Part shown: positions 1 to 6,292 of the stretch, one piece after another
Numbering within the stretch: position 1 is the stretch's first letter
Layout: each line of letters starts with the position of its first letter
NCBI GenBank assembly: GCA_028707015.1
Contig: JAQTVP010000055.1
Coordinates: forward strand, 1 to 9,459
Source: Dehalococcoidales bacterium
GTDB lineage: Bacteria > Chloroflexota > Dehalococcoidia > Dehalococcoidales > JAQTVP01
Length of the DNA: 9,459 nt
Direction of reading: 5' to 3'
The notes under the pieces: generated by a model
Seen by the model: only the letters and a program-made list of their open reading frames with translations
Told to the model about the DNA's origin: nothing
Databases searched by the model: none
Translations under genes and position numbers: made by a program

Positions 1-205
1 CCCTATCAGCTACCCATCCCCAGGAACTCTCTCCAATAACCATACCTACCATCGCCACTGAAAGCATCAGACCCAATATTTCAGTGGTAATCCCGATAGA
101 GGTCAGGTAAAGAGGTAAAATAGGGTGCAGGATGCTCATTGCAAAAACACCCAGTCCCATGGCAACTATTACTGTTATCAGCTCATTATTGAGAATCTTC
201 TTCAT
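1..205 (-). CDS. MFS transporter, N-terminal part (cut by left window edge)
   Basis: Reading the minus strand from the ATG at 205-203 gives 68 residues with no stop, running off the left edge. The protein starts with a short basic stretch (MKKILNNE), then a hydrophobic helix at about residues 9-34 ending in HPILPLYL. A second helix follows at about 42-61 and leads into G-WVADR (63-68). This matches the start of loop 2-3 motif A (GxLaDRxGRR) of the major facilitator superfamily, and the helix-loop-helix spacing is right for MFS helices 1 and 2. These are proton- or gradient-driven inner-membrane transporters, and the substrate cannot be told from this fragment. The only ribosome site is a weak AGG about 7 bases before the ATG. 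The SDR gene lies upstream on the same strand, 235 bases away, so shared transcription is possible but not shown. Confidence 0.75.
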   Translation of the reverse strand, partial: MKKILNNELITVIVAMGLGVFAMSILHPILPLYLTSIGITTEILGLMLSVAMVGMVIGESSWGWVADR

Positions 206-440
206 CTAACCTGGTAATTCCTTGATTCTTTTTTATTATTGGGGTAATTATTATCCTGAGCTATAGCAATAATATGCGATTAGACTTTAGTTAACCAGGA
301 AGCTACCCGCAATATTTTGAATAGGCATAGTAAGCAACAAGAAAACGCTTATCAAGATTGTTATCTATGATATAGTTTATAGCCTATTTTATTTAATTTA
401 CCGTTATGCGGGTTTCTATTTCTATACCGTATATTAAGGG

Positions 441-1301
441 TTACCGCTGATCAGAGACTCCCCCATCAATGGTAATAGTTTTTCCGGTTACGTAGTCAGA
501 CAGGTCAGTCACAAGAAATTCCACAACCTTGGCACAGTCTTCAATCGTTCCTTCTCTCCTCAACGGAATCCGCTCAGCAAAGCTACTTCTGTCTCCAAGC
601 CTGCCAGTACGGATTATTCCCGGAGCAATACAGTTAACATTAATATTATAAGGGCCTAGCTCCTGAGCTAAAGTACGCGTATAATAGATGATCGCTGCCT
701 TCGCAGTTCCATAAGGATGATAACCTCCTCCCCTTGCCATAAGCCCAGCAATTGATGAAACGGTTACAATCTTTCCTGATTTCTGCTTTTTCATATATGG
801 TGCTACTGCCATGCAGGTATACATACATGTCATCAGGTTAATATTGAGTACCCTCATCAAAGCGTCCTGAGGACAATCCGAGGGTGTCCCTGTAGTATTG
901 ATATCACCTACCCCCGATTCTCCTTTCCTCCCAGGACCAGATTCACTTGAATCAACCTCATCTGCGAATTTAAAAGTGCCCCCCCCAGCGTTAGTGATGG
1001 CAATATCAATTTTACCCATCTCACTTACAACCTGCCCCATGGCCTGCTCTGTTACTGTCCGGTCAGTTAAATCAAGCTCAAGACCCATCGCCTTGACCCC
1101 AAGCGCCCGGCATTCTTCCACAACCGTAGAAGCAGTCATTAGGTTTTTCTCAAACTCGTATACTGTAAATCCTTGTAGATTTCTGTCGATGATGGCTATA
1201 TCACAACCCAAGCTGGCTAGCCGCAGGGCATAACCTCTTCCAAGACCACGTGCACCACCTGTAATAACAGCTACCTTATCAGCTAATTTCTTTTCAGCCA
1301 T
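441..1301 (-). CDS. SDR family NAD(P)-dependent oxidoreductase with extra internal segment
   Basis: A 286-residue classical short-chain dehydrogenase/reductase, probably soluble and oxidising or reducing an alcohol/ketone pair on an unknown substrate. Visible motifs in order: the Rossmann glycine motif T14-G-G-A-R-G-L-G21; D39 at the end of strand beta2, which usually favours NAD(H); the D77 region for adenine; NAG at 104-106; Asn in NINL (153-156); catalytic Ser at 182/183; Y197-x3-K201; and the PG motif in IAPGII. The C-terminus GKTITIDGG is typical of FabG-like members. From NAG to the NINL asparagine is about 49 residues, against about 25 in FabG, so roughly 25 residues (about 115-140, rich in S, G, D, T) are inserted. 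The start is set by a strong AAGGAGG at 1309-1315. A TATAGT on the minus strand (1335-1340) is a possible -10 without a good -35. The fold call is firm; the substrate is unknown. Confidence 0.9.
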   Translation of the reverse strand: MAEKKLADKVAVITGGARGLGRGYALRLASLGCDIAIIDRNLQGFTVYEFEKNLMTASTVVEECRALGVKAMGLELDLTDRTVTEQAMGQVVSEMGKIDIAITNAGGGTFKFADEVDSSESGPGRKGESGVGDINTTGTPSDCPQDALMRVLNINLMTCMYTCMAVAPYMKKQKSGKIVTVSSIAGLMARGGGYHPYGTAKAAIIYYTRTLAQELGPYNINVNCIAPGIIRTGRLGDRSSFAERIPLRREGTIEDCAKVVEFLVTDLSDYVTGKTITIDGGVSDQR

Positions 1302-1588
1302 AATTTGTCCTCCTTACTCTACTTTAATGCTGATACTATACAGCTTTTTTAATTAATACGAAAGCACATAAGCAATAATTTCTTCTTAACATTTATCTCT
1401 TTTAACTCAATTCTACACACTTGCACAGCAAGAAAACCTTATCTTGAGTAAAAAGTAACTGATTACAGCATTAGTTTACCTGCAAGTTTAATAACTTAAT
1501 CATATTTCTTTTTAATTATGTTACAATGCGCTATAAAACTAAATTTTACATACAAGGCTACTAAATTAACCTTAACGACAGTAAAGAA
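1302..1588. other. Divergent intergenic region between SDR and CDF genes
   Basis: AT-rich spacer of 287 bases between two divergent genes. I see no short gene, RNA or convincing terminator here. It must hold the promoters for both genes. The best candidates are the TGT-TACAAT extended -10 for the CDF gene (listed separately) and a weak minus-strand TATAGT at 1335-1340 for the SDR gene. A TATAAA at 1532-1537 is an alternative -10 for the CDF gene. Confidence 0.5.
1519..1527 (+). promoter_or_regulatory. Candidate extended -10 promoter of the CDF gene
   Basis: The bases TG-T-TACAAT fit the TGn-TATAAT extended -10 pattern with one mismatch. No good -35 hexamer lies 16-18 bases upstream, which extended -10 promoters can tolerate. 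Transcription would start near 1534, giving a leader of about 55 bases. In such AT-rich DNA this could be chance. Confidence 0.28.
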
Positions 1589-2482
1589 ATGCAGCATAAC
1601 CATTCATTTTCTGCAGTAAGAAAACCGATGCTGATTACGCTCTTCCTCTTAATAACGGTTATGATAGCTGAGGTTTTTGGCGGCATATTGAGTAACAGTC
1701 TGGCTTTACTTGGTGATGCCGGCCATATGTTTATTGATGCTCTGGCTTTAGGCTTAAGCTTGTTTGCTATTAATATTGCCAGAAGACCAGCAACAGACAC
1801 CAAGACCTACGGCTATCATCGCGTAGAAATACTGGTCGCCCTAACTAATGGTACTATTCTGGTTCTAATTGCAATCTATATCTTCTATGAAGCCTATCAG
1901 AGATTCCTGGAACCACCCGTAATCAAAACTCCATTAATGTTAATAGTAGCAACCATTGGCTTAGCTGCTAATCTTATCGGAATGTTATTACTGAAGAAAG
2001 CCAGTCAAGGAAATCTGAATGTTAAAGCTGCTTTTTGGCATATTTTAAGCGACACTATATCCTCGATGGGAGTAATTATTGGTGGGGTAATCATGTTAGC
2101 CACCGGCTGGTATATTATTGATCCGATAATTAGTATTATTATCGGCAGTATCATACTCTGGGGGGCATTTAGGATACTTAGAGAATCAGCAGATATCCTG
2201 CTGGAATCAGTTCCCAAACATATCCAAATTAGCAAAGTTATAGATACCGTTAAAAGTGTTGCCGGTGTTCAAGATATTCATGATATTCATATCTGGACAA
2301 TCACATCAGGTATTTATGCTTTAAGTGCTCATTTATCTATTGAGGAACAAACAGTAAGTCAAAGTACCAAAATAGTAGCAGCAGTTAATCAAAATCTAGC
2401 CCGGAATTTCAGTATAACCCACACAACATTACAACTTGAATGTGAGACCTGCCCCAATGGCCTCATCTGCAATCTAAATTAA
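1589..2482 (+). CDS. Cation diffusion facilitator (CzcD-like zinc/divalent metal efflux)
   Basis: A 297-residue inner-membrane CDF protein that exports Zn2+ or similar divalent cations in exchange for protons. Six helices are visible, at about 14-33, 38-60, 80-103, 114-135, 149-171 and 175-195. The transport-site pairs are H46-x3-D50 in helix 2 (within GDAGHMFIDALALG) and H151-x3-D155 in helix 5 (within FWHILSDTISS), the CzcD/ZnT pattern. The cytoplasmic C-terminal domain (about 205-284) has the usual VAGVQDIHDIHIWTI strand and ends in TTLQLE. Beyond that is a tail with C285-x2-C288-x5-C294, and the N-terminus has H3 and H5; both could bind metal. The length is normal for the family. The ribosome site is poor (only AGTAAAG upstream), so the start is chosen because it gives the His-bearing N-terminus just before helix 1. 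It converges with the exonuclease gene 56 bases downstream. Confidence 0.93.
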   Translation: MQHNHSFSAVRKPMLITLFLLITVMIAEVFGGILSNSLALLGDAGHMFIDALALGLSLFAINIARRPATDTKTYGYHRVEILVALTNGTILVLIAIYIFYEAYQRFLEPPVIKTPLMLIVATIGLAANLIGMLLLKKASQGNLNVKAAFWHILSDTISSMGVIIGGVIMLATGWYIIDPIISIIIGSIILWGAFRILRESADILLESVPKHIQISKVIDTVKSVAGVQDIHDIHIWTITSGIYALSAHLSIEEQTVSQSTKIVAAVNQNLARNFSITHTTLQLECETCPNGLICNLN

Positions 2483-2538
2483 CTCTTTACAAATTCTGGC
2501 AGCTCTTTTCCCATGAACAACCTGGTTTAACCCCCAGT

Positions 2539-3036
2539 TTAGCAATCAAGAAGCTTAGCCTTGAGCGTTTTCAAATTAATCACATCTTCTTTGTTATATT
2601 CAAGCAGTTTATTCAAAGCATTCATATCAAAGGAGTTGACATATTTCCACCACAACCGTATGGCTTCGTAGCCATTCATATCTCTCAGTTGTCTTGCAAT
2701 CCCCAACTGGCATTCCACAGATTTTAATCCGCCATATAGATTTTTATCCCAGCAATCAAGCATCAGGTCACGATGAGGAAACATCTGGTTAAGATTAACC
2801 CCGAGAAAATCATTAATAAAAGGTAAATCAAATCGGCTACCATTATAGGTATGGATAACATTTACATCCTTTAATGCCTCTAAGAGATTATTGGCAGAAA
2901 TATCCTTACCTACCAGTTGAACAACTTTCTCATCTTCTCCGCAACAAATATAAATACCAATCACCGTTACTATACAGTCAGCAGAAGATAGTCCAGTGGT
3001 TTCAATATCCAGATAGGCTTCAATTGTGTTTTGCAT
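2539..3036 (-). CDS. YprB-like ribonuclease H-like 3'-5' exonuclease (RNase_H_2 type)
   Basis: A 165-residue single-domain DEDD-type exonuclease fold, presumably acting on DNA or RNA ends in the cytoplasm with two metal ions. ExoI motif: D10-I-E12-T-T-G-L. ExoII motif: Y64-N-G-S-R-F-D70 followed by LPFI. ExoIII motif: Y147-N-K-E-D151. Between them, GGLKSVECQLGI (about 102-113) matches the SLKxVExxLGI block typical of the YprB subgroup. All four acidic residues and the tyrosine are present, so it should be active. In Bacillus YprB the domain carries a C-terminal TPR extension, while many bacteria have the short stand-alone form seen here. A GAGG lies 4 bases before the ATG and a TATAAT promoter just upstream. 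The biological substrate is unknown. It is divergent from the VOC gene. Confidence 0.88.
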   Translation of the reverse strand: MQNTIEAYLDIETTGLSSADCIVTVIGIYICCGEDEKVVQLVGKDISANNLLEALKDVNVIHTYNGSRFDLPFINDFLGVNLNQMFPHRDLMLDCWDKNLYGGLKSVECQLGIARQLRDMNGYEAIRLWWKYVNSFDMNALNKLLEYNKEDVINLKTLKAKLLDC

Positions 3037-3063
3037 ATAACCTCAATTAAGTTTCCTGCTCAT

Positions 3064-3093
3064 ATTATATAATTACTCTCGTTATTTTATCCA
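3064..3093 (-). promoter_or_regulatory. Candidate sigma70-type promoter of the YprB-like gene
   Basis: On the minus strand TGGATA (3093-3088; 4 of 6 to TTGACA) is followed after 18 bases by a perfect TATAAT (3069-3064). The start of transcription would fall near 3057, leaving a leader of about 20 bases that contains the GAGG ribosome site. Confidence 0.4.
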
Positions 3094-3157
3094 GCTAAAA
3101 ATATTTAACCTGATAGAGATAAGAGAGGGAATACAAATTAAAATGGCTGAGGTTAAC

Positions 3158-3177
3158 TATATAGACAATTCTATATA
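3158..3177. repeat. Inverted repeat upstream of the VOC gene (possible operator)
   Basis: Two perfect 8-base arms, TATATAGA and TCTATATA, surround CAAT. The repeat ends 3 bases before a candidate -35 (TTGTAA, 3180-3185) in the region between the divergent exonuclease and VOC genes. It could be an operator or a weak hairpin. The arms are almost all A/T, so chance is a real alternative. Confidence 0.4.
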
Positions 3178-3179
3178 TT

Positions 3180-3208
3180 TTGTAAAATGCTTTTTAAACT
3201 GGTACTAT
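3180..3208 (+). promoter_or_regulatory. Candidate promoter of the VOC gene (distal)
   Basis: TTGTAA and TACTAT, each 4 of 6 to consensus, are separated by 17 bases. Transcription would start near 3215 with a leader of about 58 bases. A competing proximal candidate is the perfect TATAAT at 3243-3248 with a poor -35 (TTTTCT, 3221-3226). I cannot choose between them from sequence alone. Confidence 0.3.
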
Positions 3209-3242
3209 TTATCCACATTATTTTCTAAACTAGAAATAAGAC

Positions 3243-3248
3243 TATAAT
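3243..3248 (+). promoter_or_regulatory. Candidate proximal -10 box of the VOC gene
   Basis: Perfect TATAAT ending 10 bases before the AGGAGGT ribosome site at 3259-3265. The best -35, TTTTCT at 3221-3226, matches only 3 of 6 with a 16-base spacer. The leader would be about 18 bases. Confidence 0.35.
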
Positions 3249-3272
3249 ACAATACTATAGGAGGTAGTTAAA

Positions 3273-3641
3273 ATGTCGGAATATTACTTTGACCACATTC
3301 ATTTCAGGAGCCCAGACCCTGTTAAAACGGCCGATTTTTATGAGCAAATGTTTGGCGCTAAGCGGATAAGTATGCGCGATGATGGTGATGGGCGAGCCAT
3401 GGTAAAACTTGATTTAAAAGGAATAACTATATTGATTAACCAGCAGGCAGATAAAAATGCCCAAGTCGGTTTAGTCCACTTCGGGATTAGGACTGATAAT
3501 CTGGATGAAGCAGTAACAGCAATGAAAGAAAAAGGTGTGAATTTCAGCCAGGATGTAAGACAGGTGAGGCCAGATTTTAAAATGTCATTTCTTGTAGCCC
3601 CGGAGGACGTATCTATTGAACTACAGGAGGGGCAATTCTAA
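3273..3641 (+). CDS. VOC (glyoxalase/bleomycin-resistance/dioxygenase) superfamily protein
   Basis: A 122-residue protein with the paired beta-alpha-beta-beta-beta layout of the vicinal oxygen chelate superfamily. Module one begins FDHIHF (6-11), with H8 or H10 at the first metal position, followed by the helix DPVKTADFYEQMFG (15-28). Module two begins with H69 in VHFGIRTDNLDEAV and ends APEDVSIELQE, with E116 at the last ligand position. The His/His/Glu set suggests a metal-binding enzyme rather than a bare binding protein, but VOC members range over isomerases, dioxygenases and drug-binding proteins. A single 122-residue unit normally works as a homodimer. A strong AGGAGGT at 3259-3265 fixes the start. 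It stands alone, with the next gene 118 bases downstream on the same strand. Confidence 0.88.
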   Translation: MSEYYFDHIHFRSPDPVKTADFYEQMFGAKRISMRDDGDGRAMVKLDLKGITILINQQADKNAQVGLVHFGIRTDNLDEAVTAMKEKGVNFSQDVRQVRPDFKMSFLVAPEDVSIELQEGQF

Positions 3642-3759
3642 TTTAAGCTGGTTTAACAATTGCCGGATTAGGTAATTATCACTCAAAAAAGGACAAGCGC
3701 CGTTGCTAAAGCAAGAGTGTAAAAAACCAAACTGAAAATAAAAAGGGCAGGAGCAACAG

Positions 3760-4167
3760 ATGATTGTAGAGAATAAGCATCGAGTTGCGAAATGGATGAG
3801 ATGGACAGCACGACTAATAGGGTTACTTACTGCCGGGCTTATCTTAATAATGTTCATAGGTGAAACCGTTACCGAGCTTCTAGATGAAGGATTGGAGCCA
3901 GTTAATGCTGACATAATGGCAGGTATTCTAATAGGTGTCCTTGGAGTTATTGGACTAACAGGTTGTATTGTATCCTGGTGGAGAGAAAGGCTTGCCAGCT
4001 TACTACTAGTTTTAACTGCTGCCGGATTTGGTATCCACATAGGAATTTATGCCGGACGCAACCAATTCCTTGCCTGGTCAATAATTGGCCTCCCGTATCT
4101 TGTCGCTGCTGCGTTACTCTTCTACTCTGGGAAGCTTTCAAATAAGACTGTCAGCGAAAAACGATAA
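3760..4167 (+). CDS. Four-helix membrane protein of unknown function (resembles DUF7670)
   Basis: A 135-residue integral membrane protein. A short basic N-terminus with the motif RWTARLIGLL (about 14-23) leads into helix 1 (18-34). This is followed by GETVTELLDEGLEP, helix 2 (about 52-72), WWRER, helix 3 (78-97), and helix 4 (about 103-123) with a polar tail rich in Lys. The RWTARxIG start and the GExV loop after helix 1 resemble a family of small bacterial membrane proteins labelled DUF7670; I recall this and have not searched it. No catalytic residues stand out, and the function is unknown. The AGGAG at 3749-3753, 6 bases before the ATG, is a good ribosome site. It follows the VOC gene by 118 bases with no clear terminator between them, so read-through is possible. 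Confidence 0.8.
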   Translation: MIVENKHRVAKWMRWTARLIGLLTAGLILIMFIGETVTELLDEGLEPVNADIMAGILIGVLGVIGLTGCIVSWWRERLASLLLVLTAAGFGIHIGIYAGRNQFLAWSIIGLPYLVAAALLFYSGKLSNKTVSEKR

Positions 4168-4221
4168 AGGGTGGATTTACTTGAAAGTTAGAAGGGAGAC
4201 AATTGTAATGTGACTGTTTCC

Positions 4222-4250
4222 TTGATAATATATTATGTTAGTAATACATT
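4222..4250 (+). promoter_or_regulatory. Candidate sigma70-type promoter of the split transglutaminase-like gene
   Basis: TTGATA (5 of 6) and TACATT (4 of 6) are separated by exactly 17 bases, ending 36 bases before the ATG at 4287. This would give the gene its own transcript, separate from the membrane gene upstream. Confidence 0.45.
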
Positions 4251-4286
4251 TGAATTCCATTACATTGAAGTAAAAGGGAAATCTCT

Positions 4287-5144
4287 ATGAACAACAGGGA
4301 ATCTGGAGAATATGACCCCAATATCGATAACCATCCTCCAGCTTGTACCTGCGCTGAATGTACGAAACAAAGATTAGGTAAAAACCAATCCATACGGTCT
4401 AGAGCAGAAAATTACCTTTCATTCAGAAGAACTAAAAAACCTTCATTACCTTCATCTAAACAGACCGTTGTCAGAAGAGACAGTAGGCGAATGTCAACTT
4501 GGTTATTCGTAGCGGTAATGATTTTTTCCTGTTCGCTAATTGGGCTTGGTGCTACATTATTAATAGGCACAGTTATACCCCTTTATTTACTGTTAGAATT
4601 CCCCATTATCTTTTCTATTGAGAAATGGCTTTATTACCCAATCGCAACTAGGAAATACAAATATATTGGGCAACTATACAGGTTATTCTTAAATCTCACT
4701 ATATTGTTCCTATTAAGTTTAATTGTCTGGTCTGGTATATATCTATTCTCTCAACAGTATTTCAGCAACTCTCTTATAGGTAGTCTTGTATTCTTAGCAG
4801 AACTTGCCTTTTTTATTTGGATGTGGCGAGTAATTTCTAGGAATAGGTGGCGACGGCCAAGTATGAAACTTACCATATTTGTCTTATCGGTTATTTTTAT
4901 TGTATTTGCCTTTGCAGGTGTAAATCCTTTTAGTACTTACAAAGATACAATAATTAATAAGATATCCAATCTATCTTTTTCTCTTAACGACAAAGTATTA
5001 CCTGCTTCAGAAAATAGCGTAATAAGTAGTACAGATAATGAGCCTAATGTAGTTTTTGAAAATCCTTTAACTGATATGACCAGTAAGGGTGAATACAAAA
5101 AATTACTTCATTGGCTTGGTACAGACACCGAACGGGGTTCTTAG
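4287..5144 (+). CDS. Membrane protein with N-terminal Cys cluster; N-terminal part of a frameshifted gene
   Basis: Reads as 285 residues but is best seen as the front of a protein of about 480 residues. Residues 16-25 hold H-P-P-A-C-T-C-A-E-C (C20, C22, C25, with H16 nearby), a small metal-binding-like cluster. A basic, Arg/Lys-rich stretch follows to about 68. Hydrophobic helices then lie at about 72-94 (possibly continuing to 109 as a hairpin), 133-154, 163-183 and 195-212. After the last helix comes a polar Ser/Asn-rich linker (213-270). From residue 272 on the frame looks like nonsense and stops at 5142-5144. Dropping one A from the run at 5097-5102 joins the linker directly to the next entry. 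The Cys cluster is probably cytoplasmic, and with an even helix number the C-terminal domain would be too; five segments would place it outside. The ribosome site AAGGGA about 8 bases upstream is moderate. I know no named function. Confidence 0.78.
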   Translation: MNNRESGEYDPNIDNHPPACTCAECTKQRLGKNQSIRSRAENYLSFRRTKKPSLPSSKQTVVRRDSRRMSTWLFVAVMIFSCSLIGLGATLLIGTVIPLYLLLEFPIIFSIEKWLYYPIATRKYKYIGQLYRLFLNLTILFLLSLIVWSGIYLFSQQYFSNSLIGSLVFLAELAFFIWMWRVISRNRWRRPSMKLTIFVLSVIFIVFAFAGVNPFSTYKDTIINKISNLSFSLNDKVLPASENSVISSTDNEPNVVFENPLTDMTSKGEYKKLLHWLGTDTERGS

Positions 5145-5730
5145 CGGTAGTGATTGTTATGGCGAATTTATAGTGTTAATAAATAACAAAGAGGCAGAAA
5201 ATCCCACGTATCGAGAATTATTGGACTTTCTGCAAATTGATAAAACTGATCAATATCCCTATCTATATGTAGCTTCTGTTATTGGATTTTATTATGGCGA
5301 TGCAGAAGACAAAATAGACTTAACAAGAATTCAAGACATCATTGACGGGACTCAACAAACTTTGGCCCCACAAATCTGTTCGGATTTTGCCGAGAGACTG
5401 CACAATAATGCAGAAACAGCTGGTATAAGATGTGGCTATGTGAGTCTTGATATGACTGGTTATACCGACCCAGGTAACTTAGGAATAGCACCAGATAGTG
5501 GGCATGCATGTAATGTATTTAAGACGACCGATAGAGGTTTAATATATATAGATTGCACAGGAAATACAGTTAGTGATGGTCCAATAAATAACGACATGAT
5601 AGTCGATATCCAAATTAGTCAACAGTATAACCCAGATTTTCTATTCCCAAGTGGTGGCTGTTATATTCCAAATGGTCAGATGGGAATCGTCACAAATATG
5701 CTGGTTACTTGGGATGGCAATTGGAGATAG
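5089..5730 (+). CDS. Transglutaminase-like domain; C-terminal part of the frameshifted gene
   Basis: This reading frame (nominal GTG at 5089) overlaps the previous one by 56 bases. The GTG has AAGG directly against it and no properly spaced ribosome site, so it is unlikely to be a real start. Coding sense begins at about residue 5 (NYFIGLVQTPNGVLSG). The core has the transglutaminase/protease-like triad pattern: C97 at the start of a helix (QICSDFAERLHNNAE), an AGIRCGYVSLD strand, H139 in DSGHACNVF, and D155 in YIDCTG. The spacings C-42-H-16-D suit the superfamily, which includes crosslinking enzymes, peptidases and inactive relatives. The first about 90 residues (NGVLSGSDCYGEFIVLINNKEA) belong to no domain I can name. 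The region is undegraded, with all three triad residues intact, which argues for a recent or artefactual frameshift rather than an old pseudogene. Confidence 0.75.
   Translation: MNTKNYFIGLVQTPNGVLSGSDCYGEFIVLINNKEAENPTYRELLDFLQIDKTDQYPYLYVASVIGFYYGDAEDKIDLTRIQDIIDGTQQTLAPQICSDFAERLHNNAETAGIRCGYVSLDMTGYTDPGNLGIAPDSGHACNVFKTTDRGLIYIDCTGNTVSDGPINNDMIVDIQISQQYNPDFLFPSGGCYIPNGQMGIVTNMLVTWDGNWR
5097..5102 (+). other. Frameshift site in an A6 run
   Basis: The run of six A lies in codons Y270-K271-K272 of the upstream frame. Removing one A gives continuous reading G-E-Y-K-N-Y-F-I-G-L and a single protein of about 480 residues. The shift needed is +1 (skip one base), so it is not the -1 type served by classic A-AAA-AAT slippery heptamers. 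The choices are an inserted base in the genome, a sequencing/assembly error, or slippage. Confidence 0.7.
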
Positions 5731-5811
5731 AATCGCTATTTTAACCATGCTATCCCAATGTTTGACTCTCAATCAAAAGGTCTTCCAGTCAGCCGTTCTG
5801 TTATTTAATGC

Positions 5812-6117
5812 TTAATCCCGAAACGCGTTGGCACCTGTAACTAGACCAGGGAGACCCCCCATTAGAAAGGCTATTCCCACGGTTTCAGCAATCTCAGCAT
5901 CACTTGCCCCTAAAGCACGAGCACGTTTGGCAATACTTGCCACGCCATCAGGATGAGCTAGTAATGCGTCACCAAGCATCGTCATCAATGTTTTTGTCTT
6001 GAGGGACAGGGCACCCTCTGTCATTACTGCTTCACGGAGTCCGGTCACCTGTTTGAATAGTTCTGGAGTCTGTTTCTCCATAATGGTCTGCCAATTAGCT
6101 GCGCCAGATGTGGTCAT
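5812..6117 (-). CDS. Carboxymuconolactone decarboxylase (CMD)-family protein lacking cysteines
   Basis: A 101-residue all-helical protein of the CMD/AhpD-like fold. The order is: N-terminal helix with TIMEKQTPELFKQV; the ALSLKTKTLMTMLGDALLAH block (36-55), corresponding to the usual 'l..k.k.LialaialA' helix; H55-PDGVASIAKRARALGASDAEIAET (55-79), the core CMD signature; and a Gly/Ala-rich tail GGLPGLVTGANAF. AhpD-type peroxidases use a CxxC in this core, but here the positions are D57-G-V and A60-S, and there is no Cys in the protein. It should therefore not be a thiol peroxidase. Relation to the lactone decarboxylases or a non-catalytic role remain open. GGAGGTG at 6122-6128 fixes the start. 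The gene stands alone, divergent from the membrane gene at 6317. Confidence 0.82.
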   Translation of the reverse strand: MTTSGAANWQTIMEKQTPELFKQVTGLREAVMTEGALSLKTKTLMTMLGDALLAHPDGVASIAKRARALGASDAEIAETVGIAFLMGGLPGLVTGANAFRD

Positions 6118-6158
6118 TCTACACCTCCATGTATAAACTAAGTCTTGATCTTTCTCCC

Positions 6159-6176
6159 GCCCATATATATTTGGGC
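6159..6176. repeat. Short inverted repeat in the leader of the CMD gene
   Basis: GCCCA and TGGGC (5-base arms, GC-rich in an AT-rich setting) flank TATATATT. It lies between the candidate extended -10 at 6206-6214 and the ribosome site, so it would form a small hairpin in the CMD gene's leader or serve as an operator. The arms are short. Confidence 0.35.
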
Positions 6177-6205
6177 TTTATGACTTAGCTATTATCCGCG
6201 GTTAA

Positions 6206-6214
6206 ATTATAGCA
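6206..6214 (-). promoter_or_regulatory. Candidate extended -10 promoter of the CMD gene
   Basis: On the minus strand the bases TGC-TATAAT form a perfect TGn-TATAAT extended -10. No good -35 is present at 16-18 bases. Transcription would start near 6199, giving a leader of about 82 bases that includes the inverted repeat at 6159-6176. Confidence 0.42.
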
Positions 6215-6292
6215 CAAGTAAATTAGACATAATGTGGCTTTAAATCGTTTAGCTAAAAATCAGAAGGTAAATACTCATTAGTACTTTTTTTA

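Noticed and set aside
320..388. AATAGGC and GCCTATT as a terminator stem after the SDR gene
   Set aside because: The loop would be about 55 bases, the arms only 7 bases, and it is followed by only four T on the plus strand, opposite to the SDR gene.
898..1233. Plus-strand open frame of 111 codons antisense to the SDR gene
   Set aside because: It lies wholly within the SDR gene, has no ribosome site or family pattern, and its Ser/Pro-rich reading is what an antisense frame of this gene would give.
1561..1803. Minus-strand open frame of 80 codons over the start of the CDF gene
   Set aside because: The CDF reading on the other strand has clear helices and HxxxD motifs; this frame is its shadow.
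5089..5091. GTG as an independent start for the transglutaminase-like domain
   Set aside because: AAGG touches the GTG with no spacing, the start overlaps the upstream gene by 56 bases, and residues before about position 5 fit the joined protein better.
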